64,000 bases of DNA. Origin: Phoronis australis (Eukaryota > Phoronida > Phoronidae). A model generated the notes under the pieces. It was not told where the DNA came from. It saw only the letters and a list, made by a program, of their open reading frames with translations, and did no database searches. The stretch lies in NCBI GenBank assembly GCA_002633005.1, contig NMRA01000364.1:57075-121074 (forward strand), in the 5' to 3' direction. The translations under genes were made by a program, and so were the position numbers. Positions 1-12,720 of this stretch are shown piece by piece. Positions within the stretch are counted from its first letter, which is position 1. Every line of letters starts with the position of its first letter.

Positions 1-1729
1 CTCAATAAATGTCGTGAAGAAGACGTGTTTTGTATGAAATTAATACTATCACCAAAAAAACTTAGAACGGAGAAAAAACGGTTAACTTTCAGAGACATCA
101 GATTTAACTGTTTACCTGCTTATTCCTTTGTGTGACAGTACGCTGTGACCCCATATATACGGCGTTTTTCCCGTTGATACCAACTTGTTCGATTCTATAG
201 CCCAACAACAAGTTCGGAAGATGGCCCTGTATAGCCAGCTATATCTTACCCGACTGATTATTCTGGCATTTATGGTTGGGCGACCAGCTGTATTTTGTTC
301 GATAATTACTCACTCCAATAAGATCGTATCTAGCCAGACTGGGCTGTGCTGTTAAAAATAAAAGTTAAGTTACAACCGTTATTTGAGCATAAACCAATAG
401 CACTGAATTCCTAGTCAAATGCTGATCATGTTTAGTTTTTGAATCGCCAACTAAAATCGCCCTGACTACAACCGAAGTTACGACAATCTATTCTTTCCGA
501 ACGTATCAATTCGCTCTGGCGGGTTTGACTGTGTTCACACATGGTAGGCAATAAGCCTGATAGATATTGGCCTGCCTGTTGTCACACCAGCAGACTGTGC
601 TTGGCAGTTAATAAAGAAGCAAGATGTTATCACACGCTCACCACCCTCTACGTCTGGTAAAGTCACTGAACGGGAGAACGCGGTCATGCGCTTACTACCA
701 TAACATTGTGTAGGCGACAACACCAAAGGGGTTGTTGGTCAAGTTTAATAGAACGTGATCTGTTGGAAATTTCTTGGTTTTAACAGTCCAGGGTAATGGT
801 ATGTAACACGATCAAACCACCAGCACATTCATGTAAATGAGTAGTTTAGCGACCATATTGTTTTATGGTTGACCAGTCTTACATTTAGCAATGTGAGTTG
901 TGGTGAAGTACAGCTAGTTTTCACGCGACATTAACCTGCCCTTAATATCCGGTTGTGTTTTACCTTTTGTAAGTAACATTGATTGTTTACCTTTGATTTG
1001 TTGGTTCGTTTGTTCCATAGAATACGTCGGATTTAGCTTGTGTATAATTGTGTTTGTCGGGTGAATCTTAAAAATGGCTTTTGGTCGGCTTGTCGAGTGA
1101 ATAGTCTCTTTCACTTGTCGAGTTATGCGAGCCTTATTTTCTTCTTATTCTACTCTGACATATCTATCGATCCCACTCAGTGACATTTTGTCGTGTAGCG
1201 TGTTGTATGAATGAATGAAATCATTCTTTATTATCGTGTTTCAACTGCTAACAGCGTAGTACGCACTCCGAGCCCACAAATCGGCATTTAAGGCACCGTT
1301 GATAAAAGTGGAAATACATCTTGTAATTATTAGACTTAATTGCTTCATTTTATTTCTGCCGGCAGATCATAGTACGAGACTAGTCACGAAATATATTACG
1401 GCCGTGTTTATACTGATTCAGAATAGTCTTGGTAGTATGCGCCATATTTGTTTACTCGAGTCAGTTTTCACAAGATATATGCAAGACAAGTCCCGGGCAA
1501 GTGTGAGATGCGTCCAAAATGCCAGACTGCAGACATTGACAAAAATCAGCAGTGAGTACAGAGCTGTGGGCGAGGTCAAATGTTTTCTCACATCCTACTG
1601 ACTAGAAGCTATAGGGTGCATGTTTCACTGTAACCTGTGTATTATAATCCAGGCACATTTGTGGTGAACAGACGGGAAAATGACGTAATGATGTAATTTG
1701 ATGTTTGCGGTGAACGGACGTCGGGAAAG
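1..1729. other. 5' flank of the SLC22 gene, no supported gene
   Basis: No open frame here has recognisable domains or fits splice sites. The stretch should contain the promoter and 5' UTR of the transporter that starts at 1730, but I see no clear TATA or initiator motif. An in-frame TAA about 45 bases upstream of the 1730 ATG marks the limit of coding. The text around 1208-1240 (repeated GAAT followed by a T-rich run) resembles the 3' tail of some LINEs, but this is weak. Confidence 0.6.
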
Positions 1730-2223
1730 ATGACGAAACTAACGCACTTTGGAAATACAGTGGAATCTGCAGGAGAATTTGGGTTATTTCAAAAGTTGAC
1801 ATTCGTCTTGTTGTCTCTTATGGCAATTCCTAGTGCTATGGTGACTTTAAATTATGCATTCACGGCTGCTACGCCAAATTTTCAGTGCTTGAAAAATACA
1901 AACAAGCAAGAAAATGTCACTTATCAAGCAAATCAAACTGTCGTTTTGGTCAGCACTGACTCAGTAGATAACTTCAATGCTGAGTTTCGAGCAAGTTCAC
2001 AGTGCACCGAGACCTCTCGAAATGTCTCTCGTGATGGATTTCATTTCCAAGATGTGCGACGTCCGTGTACAACGTGGGTATTCGACAAATCACAATACAC
2101 CAACACCTTTGCTACTGAATGGAATTTGGTTTGTGACAACAGCTGGCTATTGGCTTCTTCCCAGGCGGTGCACATGTTCGGGGCCATTGTCGGTGGTGTT
2201 ACGTCGGGACGTTTGGCGGACAG
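1730..2223 (+). CDS. SLC22 exon 1 (residues 1-164)
   Basis: Encodes the cytoplasmic N-terminus, TM1, the glycosylated first extracellular loop and TM2. The loop contains several cysteines and ends with the conserved WNLVCD. The exon ends in phase 2 inside the Arg codon of LADR; the donor is GTTTGT. Confidence 0.95.
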
Positions 2224-5200
2224 GTTTGTATTTTCGCAGAACTGGGTACCGTTCCGTAACCTAAGGAGTGCTAGGGCCTGGCTAAAATCTAACCAAAATC
2301 AGTTACCTGTTCTCATTTGAAATACACAGCAATATCTCACGTAAGCTCGCGAAGTATTCATGAAAGCTGAGCCACTATACCCACTACTTCCGGCAAACTA
2401 ACTCGTTTTGATCATATAATTACCGGTAGCCTATAACAAATTGTTCCTTCCTCGTCCGAGGCAGACGAGAACTGGTTCTTGGCTAGACTCACTATAAAAT
2501 TCAGATGTTTTAAAAGTGATGCCATTTACTTTTAGATCCAGGTTACTTAATGCATGCCATACTCTACCGCCTTTTTGCTTAATGGTTCAATTATACGGAG
2601 CAGTTCAGCCAGGTTAAGTACCTCGGTCATACTCTGGACAAATGATCAGCGATGACGCTGATACTGTTCGCCTGCCTGTGCGTAGGCACAGCAGTTAAAT
2701 ATGTGCTCGTACTAACAGTGTGAAAAATTCAGATGTGTTCACTTGAAGTTAAACTTAAAATATTCTTCACCTGCCTATTTGTCGTGGAAATTTAACATCT
2801 CAACTATTTATACGTTCTTAACTCGAGTGTCGTCTTGAAGATCGATTAACCATTTCGGGTGAAATCGAGTTATTACTTGAGGAGCGGAAATTTTTCTGGT
2901 CGAAGGTCGAGTTACGTTTATAGGTCAATGATCCTGGTTACCTTGATTATAACATTAAACATTATGTCGTACACAAATAGCTCTGATCTGAAACATTTTT
3001 GGACATCAGCTAATTTCTCATTTATATCTCTTTCAGATATGGCCGTAGGATAATACTGATCGTTTGCACAATAGTAACAGCTGCAATAAATGTCGCCGAG
3101 AGCTTCTCGCCGAGTTACGCAGTATTAGTGATCCTCAAGCTACCAAGTGGGCTATTCAAAAATGCTATGTGGATGACAAGCTATGTTATGAGTAGGTTTC
3201 ATACAAGCACCACTACTAACATCTTCTGGTTTGGATACGTTGAATTAAAGTTCCAAGCAGCGGTAGGTCAAACCGCTTGCTCAAACAACTAACTGGAAGA
3301 AATCAATTAATTAGACTGCTATAAAACCTTCGGTTGTCGCAATCATTGAACTCCATTCGGTTTATAATTCATCCGCCGTATTACAAAAAAATAATAAAAT
3401 AAAACAAAGGGTACCACCCAAAACATGAACAAAGGCAATGATTTTCAAACATCCCGCTGCACGAGGCTCCATATGTAGTTCTTTCACTTCATTTTTGTTA
3501 AATCTTCTAAAAGCAAACAGAAAACCAATTTAACATTATTCGTTTCCATGAGATGGTCCTTCAACACGGCATTGTTTTCAAAATAATTTGAAGTAGAATT
3601 CTTAAGGAGGCCTGGAACGTGACAAACAGATTAAACTGCAGTATTGATAGTGCTTCTCTTCCACTGAAACATAATTCAACCTGCTCACCACGTATTTTTA
3701 GGGTTTGTTCGTAAAGATGTTTAATTTTTGTTGATATCAGAGCGTTTTCTTTTAGTTTCAAATGTCAAAAAAGAAAACGATCTGTCATTTGCTCGCAACT
3801 TCGTCAAATTTTCTCCTACAGGGCAAAACACGTCTCCTTATTTGGTATGACAAGACATAGACGTAGCACATTTCTCTTATGGAAAATGTGACCTCAGACC
3901 TCAAGCGACTGTGAGTGCATGAGCCCATTTTTTTTAAGTGGGAGGGAGATTAGAAATTCTGAGGTAACTACTGAGATTTTCCTTCGCGCGTATTTCAAAA
4001 ATCGTGAATTTTGTGATCTTTTTCTGGAAATTTCCTCACAGGGTAAAGTGAATTACTCTGTGTTAGACTTTGCGAGATGGTACTTTGGTCAGGAATTGTT
4101 TAAAAGATATTTTTTACGAGCTTTCGCGTTCCATGCCTCTTTAGTCTACTTCTGGTGGAGTCCCAACAAAATTACAGCGCAAGTGTAGGCTGGCATTGGA
4201 AGTCACTTTCTGTGAACATAGGAAAACAGGGTCATCATTTGAGAGACCCTCTTATTTTCATGGTGTTTCTTGACTTATGAGACTCATTCAACGTTTTAAA
4301 CAGATCAAAACAAAGGAAATGGTGTACTTAAAACGAAAAAAGCACCTGCATGTATATATTTGACAGTTCATTTTCACGCAAACCCACATGTACCTTCAAA
4401 CCGTCAGTTTCTATGGATTATACTTTCTGAAAATTACATAAATTTAACTGAGATATATGTTGGGCCCTTCTTGGACGAGACAAATGCAGACAGCTGTTTT
4501 CTTATGAAATTCCACATCTGAACATGGTGTTTTCGAGAGCTGGCATATGTTTTGTATACATGTAGCTTTTTTAAATGTTAATTATGGACACTTCCCTAGT
4601 TTTAAAATGTCGTTCTAGTCCTTGAGTTCACGGGGACGTCATGGCGCTCTGTTGTTGGTGTTGGTATTCAGTTTTTCCACGTGACTGGTGTCGTCTGCCT
4701 CGCATTGCTTGCTTATCTTGTGCGAGACTGGAGAGATTTGCAGCTTTATTGCGGTCTGCCGTTTACTGCGCTGTCCGTTTTGTACTGCTGGTAAGAATAT
4801 GCACTGGTTGTGATTTGGGTTTTGAAATAACGAGGTAACAAATGTATGCATTTTGACAATATGTGTGCTGCCACTTATTGAACATGTGTTATTAATTTCG
4901 GTGTATTAATCAGCCATGACGAAGATTTTCAATTCTTCGTAACGGTTGCAAAATATGGCTACTTAGTTATTGACTTGACAAGTACGACGTTGTGACCCGC
5001 AATGGCGGAAATCTGCTTTCCTCAAGACACCCCTTTTGTGTTCAATGTTACTTTACAGCATATGATAAAATAATTTCGATGTGTACTCATTGAACATCAA
5101 TTTATGACGTTTCAGTTTTGTTTTCGAATCTCCCCAATGGTTGCTGGCGACGGGAAGGTATCGTCAAGCTAACAGGTTACTTCATAAGATTGCCCGAGTC

Positions 5201-8200
5201 AATCGTTTACGATTTTCAAAGAGCTTCATTTTTGTCGCGGAGTTGGAAGACTTGGAGGGGAATCAGAAAGCCTGCCACGACACCCATTCTGTTGACACCG
5301 CTAACATCGAAACAGTAGAAAACAGTAATGCACTTCATGTTGCTCCTCAGAAGAAAAATAAAGAAAACGTTTCCCCGGTTATAAAACTGTTCTCGTCTAG
5401 AAGACTGTTATTTCGTATGTTGGTGCTATGGCACATTTGGTAAGTGAAACTCGTTGTCTTGAACACCACATTTCGTTGCATAGGCTTACCTGGTTTTCTG
5501 TGTTCAAGCTTGATGTGTTTGACTCGACCTAGATTTAAGTTTATCTGTCAGTTATCACAGGCAGAGACGTGAACGGAAATGTAAATTCCCGAAAGATTGT
5601 TTACAGCGTGGCGTGGTTGGGTTCTTGAATACAACTAAAAAGTTCGAATTCTAAAAGGATAACGATAGTTCGATGAAAAGAATGTTTAGTTGTGACAAGG
5701 AATGTTAAAGAGGCATGGAACGCGAAAGATCGTCAAAAATATGTTTTCAACAATTCCTGACAAAAATACCATCTCTCAGCGTCTAGTACAGAGGTGTTCA
5801 CTTTCTCACGTGAGTAAAAATCCAGAAAACATCTCGATTTTCACGATTTTGAAGTACTCGCGAAGGAAAAACTCTATGGTTACCACATAGTTTCTAATCT
5901 CCCTCTCACTTACGATAAATGCGCGCATGCGCTCACAGTCAGTTGCTTGAAGTTGCTTGAGGTCAAAGTCTCATTTCTCATATAAGGAAAACATGCTACG
6001 TGTATGTCTTGCCATACTAAATAAGGAGTCGTGCTTTGCCTTGTGGGAGGAAAATCGACGAAGTGGCGATCAGTTGGCAGATCGGTTTTTTGAAATTTGA
6101 AACTAAAAGAACAGGCTTTGATATCCACAGAAATTAAAAATCTTTACGAACAAATCCTAAAAATACCTGGTGAGCAGGTTAAATTCTGTACTTATATGAC
6201 ATGGAAAGATTATAGAATGCACATCATCCATCGAATTTGGTCACGGCCAACTACACAATATTCCCTGAACTTATGTCAATTGATATGCTATTATTTTCTT
6301 AAGTGTTTTTTTTCTTAGGTTAACTATCATATTCACATTTTACGGACTGTCTCTTTATGCTGCGGATCTCAGCGGGAACGACTACATCAACTTCGCAGTC
6401 GCCGGAGCTGTGGAAATCCCCGCCTATTTGTTGGCTGCAGTGCTCAGCAGAACATGGAGCCATCGTCTGCCGTTGGCAATTTCGCTACTTCTCTGTGGCG
6501 TCTTCATGCTATGTTCTGCTGCTTTTCCGCCTGGTACGTCGATGCCTATTTTTAAAAAATAAGAGTTCAGGGAGATGAGCGTAGCGCATGTTTTTATAGT
6601 TGCGGAGATCCTGTCAAGGTTCATTATCCGCTTTCGAAATGGTCCGTCGAAAAGATGGCAACCCGACGTAGATGGAACAAACTCGCAAAAACCCAAGATA
6701 ACGCAGACTTGGCTTGATATCCTTATGTTACAAACAAACCACGCCATCACACAGTCACTAGCTTCGCGAGATTCTCTAGTCTTCGGAACTCGACCCAGGT
6801 TTTGAAAAAATCAAAAAAACTGTTTCTGTCACTTACAAAGAGATAAAACATAATTGAGGGATAACTTCTGCGTCAGTTACATTATAATACTTGCAGGTTC
6901 GATGGTCTTTATTTACAAGCGTCTAATAATTCGCTCTTAGCACTAGTCGCGCTTGCTGATTAGCGCACGTTTTTATTCTAAAAATTTGGATTGGGTTCCA
7001 AAGCATCATTTTGCTTCAAGTGCTGTACATGTGGTCGCAGTTGACATCTCTGTGGTGAATGGGTTTTTAGTGATAGTGAAGTCTTGTTATTATTTTATGT
7101 GTTTATTACTTTAATTTGCAATTGTTTTCATTCAGAATCTATTGCCATAACAGTGCTGGCTATGGCGGCAAAGTTGAACACGTCCGTAGCATTGGCTGTA
7201 GTATTCACTCTCACCGTTCACATATTTCCCACTGAAGTGCGAGGTTTTGGAGTCGGAGCATGCGCTTCTGTATCACGACTGGGTGGGGTTACAGCGCCGT
7301 ATGCTTTGCTAATGGTAAGATAAACTCTTGGTCGTGTGGAGTAGCTTGGGGGACCGCATCGTACCTCAGTGGCGATACCGACCGGGGCTTTTTTCTCGGC
7401 CTAGGCATGAAGAGTCCCAGCTGTGACACCGTCTTTGTTTGAGGGATTGCAGATTTTTGTACTTGTGGCTGGACGTCTAGGACTTGTGACTTTGGATGCG
7501 TTCGTTTAAAGCAGTCATAAACCCACTTCCTGTCCAAGAAGAGAAATTTTGATTTAGATCGTTTACCGCTATAAAATTGGTCTGAACTTGTTCGTTAATG
7601 AGATGAGAAGTGATTTCGGGGTTATTACAAAGAAACTATCAGTTTGTATAGCCTTGAATGAAAAAGCAATCATTTTAGCATCGTATTTGGTTAAATTGTG
7701 AGTTTCTGGTTTTTCCCCTTTTGTTTTCGGATGGATTCGACGTATTCGGTCCGCTTCACCTGCTGGCCATTTTTACTAGCTGTTTTTGGCACCCGCATCT
7801 CTACCGACCAAACCACTCATTGATCATTATGGAAACTGGCGCATGTGTTCCTCTGACTGGAGGTAAAAGTAATCCCGGTTTGGCCCCCAGTGCACCATAT
7901 AGTTTGCGGTAATGCCCCTGTCTGTAGCTACGGCATACAGTTGCTTTGTCTTTCCTAAACATCGTGTTGGAAAGCAATATAGGTCTACCGATATAACTGC
8001 TCGAACTGAGCGAATCACCTAGAACTGTAATCGACTGTAATGTTTCTTAAAGAATACGGTCTTATATGTATGTTTTATTCATTCCAGAGTAATATCAGCA
8101 AATCTCTCCCTCTGCTGGTGTTTGGAGCATTAGCACTAAGTGCTGGTTTCCTGACAATGACTCTACCAGAAACCTGCAATTTACCATTACCAGATTCCAT

Positions 8201-8264
8201 AAGTGACGCCGAGGCTCAAGTCGTCACTTCAATCATATCTTGCAAGAACAGAAGACGGAAGTAA
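1730..8264 (+). CDS. SLC22-family organic ion transporter (MFS), seven exons
   Basis: A complete 571-residue 12-TM carrier of the SLC22 organic cation/anion/zwitterion family, expected in the plasma membrane. Exons are 1730-2223, 3037-3191, 4619-4790, 5116-5439, 6319-6533, 7136-7314 and 8088-8264; all introns are GT-AG and phases join without a stop. Seen: TM1 at about residues 22-44; a large first extracellular loop with three N-glycosylation sequons (NVT, NQT, NVS) and the family motif around TEWNLVCD; the MFS motif A (GRLADRYGRR) across the exon 1/2 junction; RDWRDLQL; FESPQWLLATGR in place of the usual PESPRWL; EVRGFGVG; and LPETCNLPLPDSISDAE at the C-terminus. Length is normal for the family. 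The start is the first ATG after an in-frame TAA. The substrate cannot be read from sequence. Confidence 0.96.
3037..3191 (+). CDS. SLC22 exon 2 (TM3-TM4 region)
   Basis: The acceptor CTTTCAG joins exon 1 to give GRLADR-YGRRIILI, the MFS motif A between TM2 and TM3. The hydrophobic stretch that follows fits TM3-TM4. I end it at 3191 (donor GTAGGT) because this phase joins exon 3 as VMILEF, matching the family. Confidence 0.9.
3673..4145 (-). repeat. Interspersed repeat, left copy of an inverted pair
   Basis: Read on the minus strand, this stretch aligns along its length (roughly three quarters identical by eye, with small indels) with 5704-6188 on the plus strand. Shared landmarks are AGAGGCATGGAACGCGAAAG at one end and GGTGAGCAGGTT at the other. 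It lies in the intron between SLC22 exons 2 and 3. No coding capacity is evident; a non-autonomous transposon is likely. Confidence 0.85.
4619..4790 (+). CDS. SLC22 exon 3 (TM5-TM6 region)
   Basis: Acceptor TTCTAG, donor GTAAGA. It encodes LEFTGTSWRSVVG, a hydrophobic helix and YLVRDWRDLQL, all typical of the SLC22 TM4-TM6 segment. The exon lies between the two inverted repeat copies described at 3673 and 5704. Confidence 0.93.
5116..5439 (+). CDS. SLC22 exon 4 (TM6 end and central cytoplasmic loop)
   Basis: Acceptor GTTTCAG, donor GTAAGT. It starts with FESPQWLLATGR, a variant of the family's PESPRWL signature, then a long charged loop rich in Asn, Glu and Lys. In the family this large intracellular loop between TM6 and TM7 carries regulatory phosphorylation sites. 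Confidence 0.93.
5704..6188 (+). repeat. Interspersed repeat, right copy of an inverted pair
   Basis: Inverted partner of 3673-4145, located in the intron between SLC22 exons 4 and 5. The two copies could pair in the pre-mRNA and enclose exons 3 and 4. Confidence 0.85.
6319..6533 (+). CDS. SLC22 exon 5 (TM7-TM9 region)
   Basis: Acceptor TTCTTAG, donor GTACGT. It encodes FYGLSLYAADLSGN, then GAVEIPAYLLA, which closely fits the family's TM7-TM8 segment, followed by another hydrophobic helix. Confidence 0.94.
7136..7314 (+). CDS. SLC22 exon 6 (TM10-TM11 region)
   Basis: Acceptor CATTCAG, donor GTAAGA. It contains IFPTEVRGFGVGACASVSR, the SLC22 equivalent of the ELYPTxxR motif between TM10 and TM11, and then LGGVTAP. 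Confidence 0.94.
8088..8264 (+). CDS. SLC22 exon 7 (TM12 and C-terminus)
   Basis: Acceptor ATTCCAG. It encodes TM12 followed by LPETCNLPLPDSISDAE, the standard end of SLC22 carriers, a short basic tail ending KNRRRK, and TAA at 8262-8264. I see no canonical AATAAA immediately downstream. Confidence 0.94.
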   Translation, partial: SNISKSLPLLVFGALALSAGFLTMTLPETCNLPLPDSISDAEAQVVTSIISCKNRRRK

Positions 8265-9727
8265 GATTATAAAATCATGAAAATTAGGCACACGCTTTGC
8301 TAGCAAATATCAGCCAGAAAAAAAGAGACTTCAATTGCGGATTCAGGGGTCGGGTCAAGGATTTTAAAAAGGGGGTCCAAATCTACAATTTGAACATTTT
8401 AGATTTGATATCACTAAAATCTAGAGAAAGAGGGTGCAGACCCTCTTTACCCCCTCCTGGACCCACCTATAGTCTTCATGAAAACCTTCCTTTGTACAAG
8501 TACATACACCCTCTCCCTTTATCCCAAATTTAATCAAATATCATTACAATTTGTCGCCCTCTACTGTTATCTCCCGGCACTTAGTCGATGACGAATTGTT
8601 GATTTGCCGTATCATTGAGTGTATAGAACTACACATATCCTTACATTGATTTATGTGGCAAATTGTCGCTCACCTTTCCAGTTTTACGTGTTTATATTGA
8701 CTGTGATTGTGGATAGACACACTTACTACCTACTCGTTGTCAGCCACCCCGAGTATCCACATGCTTTCCATGTACCGCTACAGACTTTCCAAGTTTTCCA
8801 GAAAAGGACGTTTGTGCCGAAATCGCCGAGGCGACATTTATTCGGCTATTTTCACTGTCGCACTCGACCATTAGCTTGTTGTGACAGACGTAGTTGTCTC
8901 CTGTGTCACGCGCTATGATGAATCGAAATATTTATTTTTTAAATCATATAAAACTTACATTGGAGAGGGGGACAGGGGGAGAGCCTAGAGGGAGAGATCG
9001 AGAGAGAGAGATGGTCTTGAGATCAAGTGGGACTTCACAACCAAAACATTAAAATTCAATCATTCAAAGAATGGACAGGAGAACTGTATATTTTGAAGTG
9101 TCTACACATGAAATTTTAAAAGACGTAGTGAATGAACGTCAGATGCGATATGTGAGTCACTCACAAAGCACCAAGAAGAGTTTGACAGGACCAGTAAAAT
9201 ATGATTTGCGCGGGAAATTCGCTACACAAGCTTGTCATTGTAAACGTATGTGATAACCGTTGTGCCGAAACTGAAGAATATAGTAGAGAAGGAGCGTGAG
9301 ATAAAGGCTAATAAATGTTTGCCACGAGATCCATCATCGGGAATATTACGTAAGAAACCCCTGTAATTGTACAATGGCTGTATAAATAACATGAATATAA
9401 CATGAAACGTTTTCATTATTTCACAGTATGCGAAGTGATCATTGCCATGTAGATGGAGGAACGTAAAAGCAAATCGTCAGCGAATGCCATGCCGATTGAA
9501 TAAAGATCCAACGTGGCGATGATAAAGAGCACAAGACCACCATACGCCTTCGTTAGAGTCCTTGCAGGACGAATAGAGCCGGATTACCAATTGCGAGGAC
9601 GTGGCGCAGACTCATACAGAGCCATATAAGGCCTGGCAACTGGACCAGAGGGATGACTATTGCGACGCTTATCTGCGCGTTTTAATAATACGGTGATGTT
9701 ACAAATACAAACGTATTATAGGATTGC

Positions 9728-9940
9728 TTTTAATCCATTTTAAAGGATAGCATATCCGGGTTTGATTAATAGGCCAAAAAATATTAGCTAGCGCCGCATT
9801 AACACTTAAATGTTTGGAAGTAACAAAGCTCTGATGACCTTCGCCAAATTTAATCCATTTAATTTAATTTAAAGGATACCAGATCCGGGTTTGACTATTA
9901 ACGATTAACAATTATATGTTTGAAACAAAACAACAATCTG
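9728..9940. repeat. Direct repeat pair, ~100 bp units
   Basis: Two diverged copies share TTAATCCATTT, AAAGGATA, ATCCGGGTTTGA and an ATGTTTG(G/A)AA tract. The second copy has a small TTTAATTTAATTT expansion. Confidence 0.6.
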
Positions 9941-10826
9941 TTCATCTGCACTTGATTCAAGTTGGAGAACTTAAACATATGTCGAATCTCCAATTAGCGT
10001 GATTAGGCTTCCAACGACTTAATAGACGACTGTGGGGAAAGGCCCCGCTTCTTGAACCACTCATTCCATTTTGTGACAGTGAGGCCAGAGGTTTAGCTGA
10101 ACAATGCTTTCATGTTTGGGTAAAGTACTAACTACATGATAGATTTAACTGAAGCGATTTTATGATAAAAACGTGTTTTCAGTTGTATCTTTTTATACAT
10201 GAGAACTTGTTCACTCAGTCTCCGTTTAGACTCTGAGTAAACAAAAAACGTAGTACAGTTAAATTTCAGTGAAACTGCATGTCTCACTGAACAAAAATCA
10301 GAGGTTTTCGACCTATGCCAAGGACGCTGACTTAAGCAAACGGCCATGATTTTGGTCGAAAACTTACCCAGGCTGTCACCAGACAATCTGTAAAAAAATT
10401 TGAAGGAAATTGGAAAGACCAAAATTCTAAATAAACTGTGTAGAAGTGCTGCACACAAGCAACCGACTAGTACTAATCACATGCCCAAAGAAAACTGTTG
10501 AATCAATACATCAGAGTATATTTAATAACCCATAGTACATAATATAACCAATCACCCTGTTTAGCTTTACAAAATACTGGGAAAAGCACTGAGCTCTCAT
10601 TTTCCCAGAAGCACTGGTTATAATGGAAACACAAAATACAAAACTAGTATTAAATCACTGATGACATTCCATCAGTTTTCACACGTTGCCATTAGCACTT
10701 ACTGTAAATGAAGAGAATGACCCAATCTCAGATTTCACACAGTTGCAGACTCGAAACTTAACACGTCACAGTGTCTAGGCTCGCGCTAGCTGATAGTAGA
10801 ACTAACTCCAATCGCCAACTTGTGTA

Positions 10827-10850
10827 GGGGAGGGGGGGGGGGGGCANCTA
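10827..10850. repeat. G-homopolymer run ending at an N
   Basis: GGGGAGGGGGG continues as a long G run up to GCAN at 10847. It is probably a sequencing-difficult tract that caused a contig break. Confidence 0.7.
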
Positions 10851-10969
10851 TTTCGGCAGTAGCCGAAAGAAAGCAGGGTACAGAAAATGTCAACTTGTTA
10901 CTTAAAAAGTTTTATATTTACTACACTGCAAGATTTAGCTTTGTTTTGCAAACCACCAGTTGAGTTAAC

Positions 10970-11195
10970 GTTTTTGGACCTCAACATCTTGTTCCTAAAA
11001 ATGCCCATGTGGCCCGGGTAACCCAGCCCTAACCAGAGGATTGAGAGAATCTCTGCCCAATTTTTTAGGTCAACATCAATGAAATTTCCATGTAGCCCGC
11101 GTACCCAACCGTAACCCAGGGACAGGGGGAACCCCTGCCCATCTTTTAAAGTAAACGTCATTTAAATGCCTATGTGCAGGCCATAAACCTGAGAT
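10970..11195. repeat. Diverged tandem repeat, ~83 bp unit, about 2.5 copies
   Basis: Successive units share TTTT..GG(T/A)..CAACAT, CCATGT(G/A)GCCCG, TAACCCAG and CTCTGCCCA / CCCTGCCCA. The third unit is partial. Confidence 0.65.
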
Positions 11196-12363
11196 AGAAG
11201 GTATTTGCTAAAGCATTTTGAAAACAGTTTAAAGTTTGGCCATTTTGGTTAATACCCTTATAAGTCTAGTGCGAGCAATTTTAGCATTGCACCACATTGA
11301 AGAACCAGCTGAGGACATCAACTGATCTCTGGCAGACTACTCAACATCTAGTCAAAGTGACTCATTCCCTTCAAGTACACAAACAGGCAAGCATGCTAAA
11401 ACTCCTCAATGGCAAGAGTACTCGAAGCAGTTTGAGAAGAGCATAAACACAAACCTATTCTTAAGACAAGACACCCAAATTAATAAAGACAGAAGAGGTT
11501 TTGATACAAAAAATACATGTACACACAGCAGTGATGTGTAAAAACTAACATCAAGTAAGACTCAAGAAAACGAAAAAAATACGGAGATTATGCAACGATG
11601 GGTTTCAAATAAAATACAGAAAGTTAGAAAAATGTCAAAAGTCAGTTTGATATAACAAAGTATTACTGAGCAAAAACCCTTGCAAAATTCTAACCAACAG
11701 GGATTTGCAACCCACCAAAACAAATACCATGTGAGGGCAACAACGGTTGGCAATAGCTACAGGGATCCTGGATTTCGAAAACCAATTTGATGCCTGTTAT
11801 TCAGTGGATAAAACGTGGGGACGCCTGTAGGTACATATTACCTGACCATCACAGTAAACATCCTAAAGCAAGTTCAAGGAAACGAACATCAGGCTAAAAA
11901 ATTCTTAGAAATGGTCTTGGCAAAGATAACTCAGCAGTACAGCTACCGTAACGATAATATCATAGGGAGGAAAGTTCAAGATTCGAAGAGAAATAAAAAA
12001 CGCAGTAACCCAAACAGCCAGCTATAAATGCTTACAAGAACAACATACACTTGTAACATGTTAACACAATAACACAATACTACATAAGAACAGTAGCAAA
12101 TGAAAACGAATAACTGGACGAAACCACGCCAGAATTGAATGCAGGTAATTCTCATATAAAAATAGACATGCCACAATTCAAATAACAAATGAAAATGGAA
12201 TGTTTTCTTAATAAAAAATATCACATGTATAAATCCAAACATAGGAGTGTCCACAGAGATTTGTACCTCCACTAAGTACATTTGATCATAGTAGAACGGA
12301 ACATCAGGTCTTTCTAAAAACAAAAGTGCTACCGTATTGCCGTGGCATTAAGGCTATGACCGT

Positions 12364-12720
12364 CTGTGCAGACCTGTGCTAATATGCAAAACTTAGATGC
12401 ATGCACCACTATGTCAACCACTTGTGTAAAAAAGGCCACGAAAAGACATTATTTTGGATATAGGCCTAAAGGCATGAAATACAGTAATACCGAACTATTT
12501 GCCAAATTTCTTGAAAATATGCTAACAAAATCCAAAGATACAAACGTAAAAAAATGCCATTAGGAGACACAGCACTAGTCCAAACGTGTGCCAATATGGA
12601 ACCTCACCTTGGCTTATATGCAAAACTTAGGTACATGCGCCAATATGCAAACCACTATGGCAAAAATGCTATTATTTCCAACATAGACCAATGGCCTCAA
12701 TGCGGGGCAATACAGTACAG
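12364..12720. repeat. Direct repeat pair, ~120 bp units
   Basis: Copies near 12364-12490 and 12595-12720 share (T/C)AATATG, ATATGCAAAACTTAG, CATGC(A/G)CCA and the order of the surrounding words. No function is evident. Confidence 0.55.

Noticed and set aside
1299-1601. 100-codon open frame upstream of SLC22
   Set aside because: No recognisable domain, no splice context, composition like the flank. The transporter frame has its own in-frame stop before its ATG.
4641-4838. 65-codon Cys-rich open frame on the plus strand
   Set aside because: It is a shifted reading of SLC22 exon 3, whose correct frame encodes the conserved RDWRDLQL segment.
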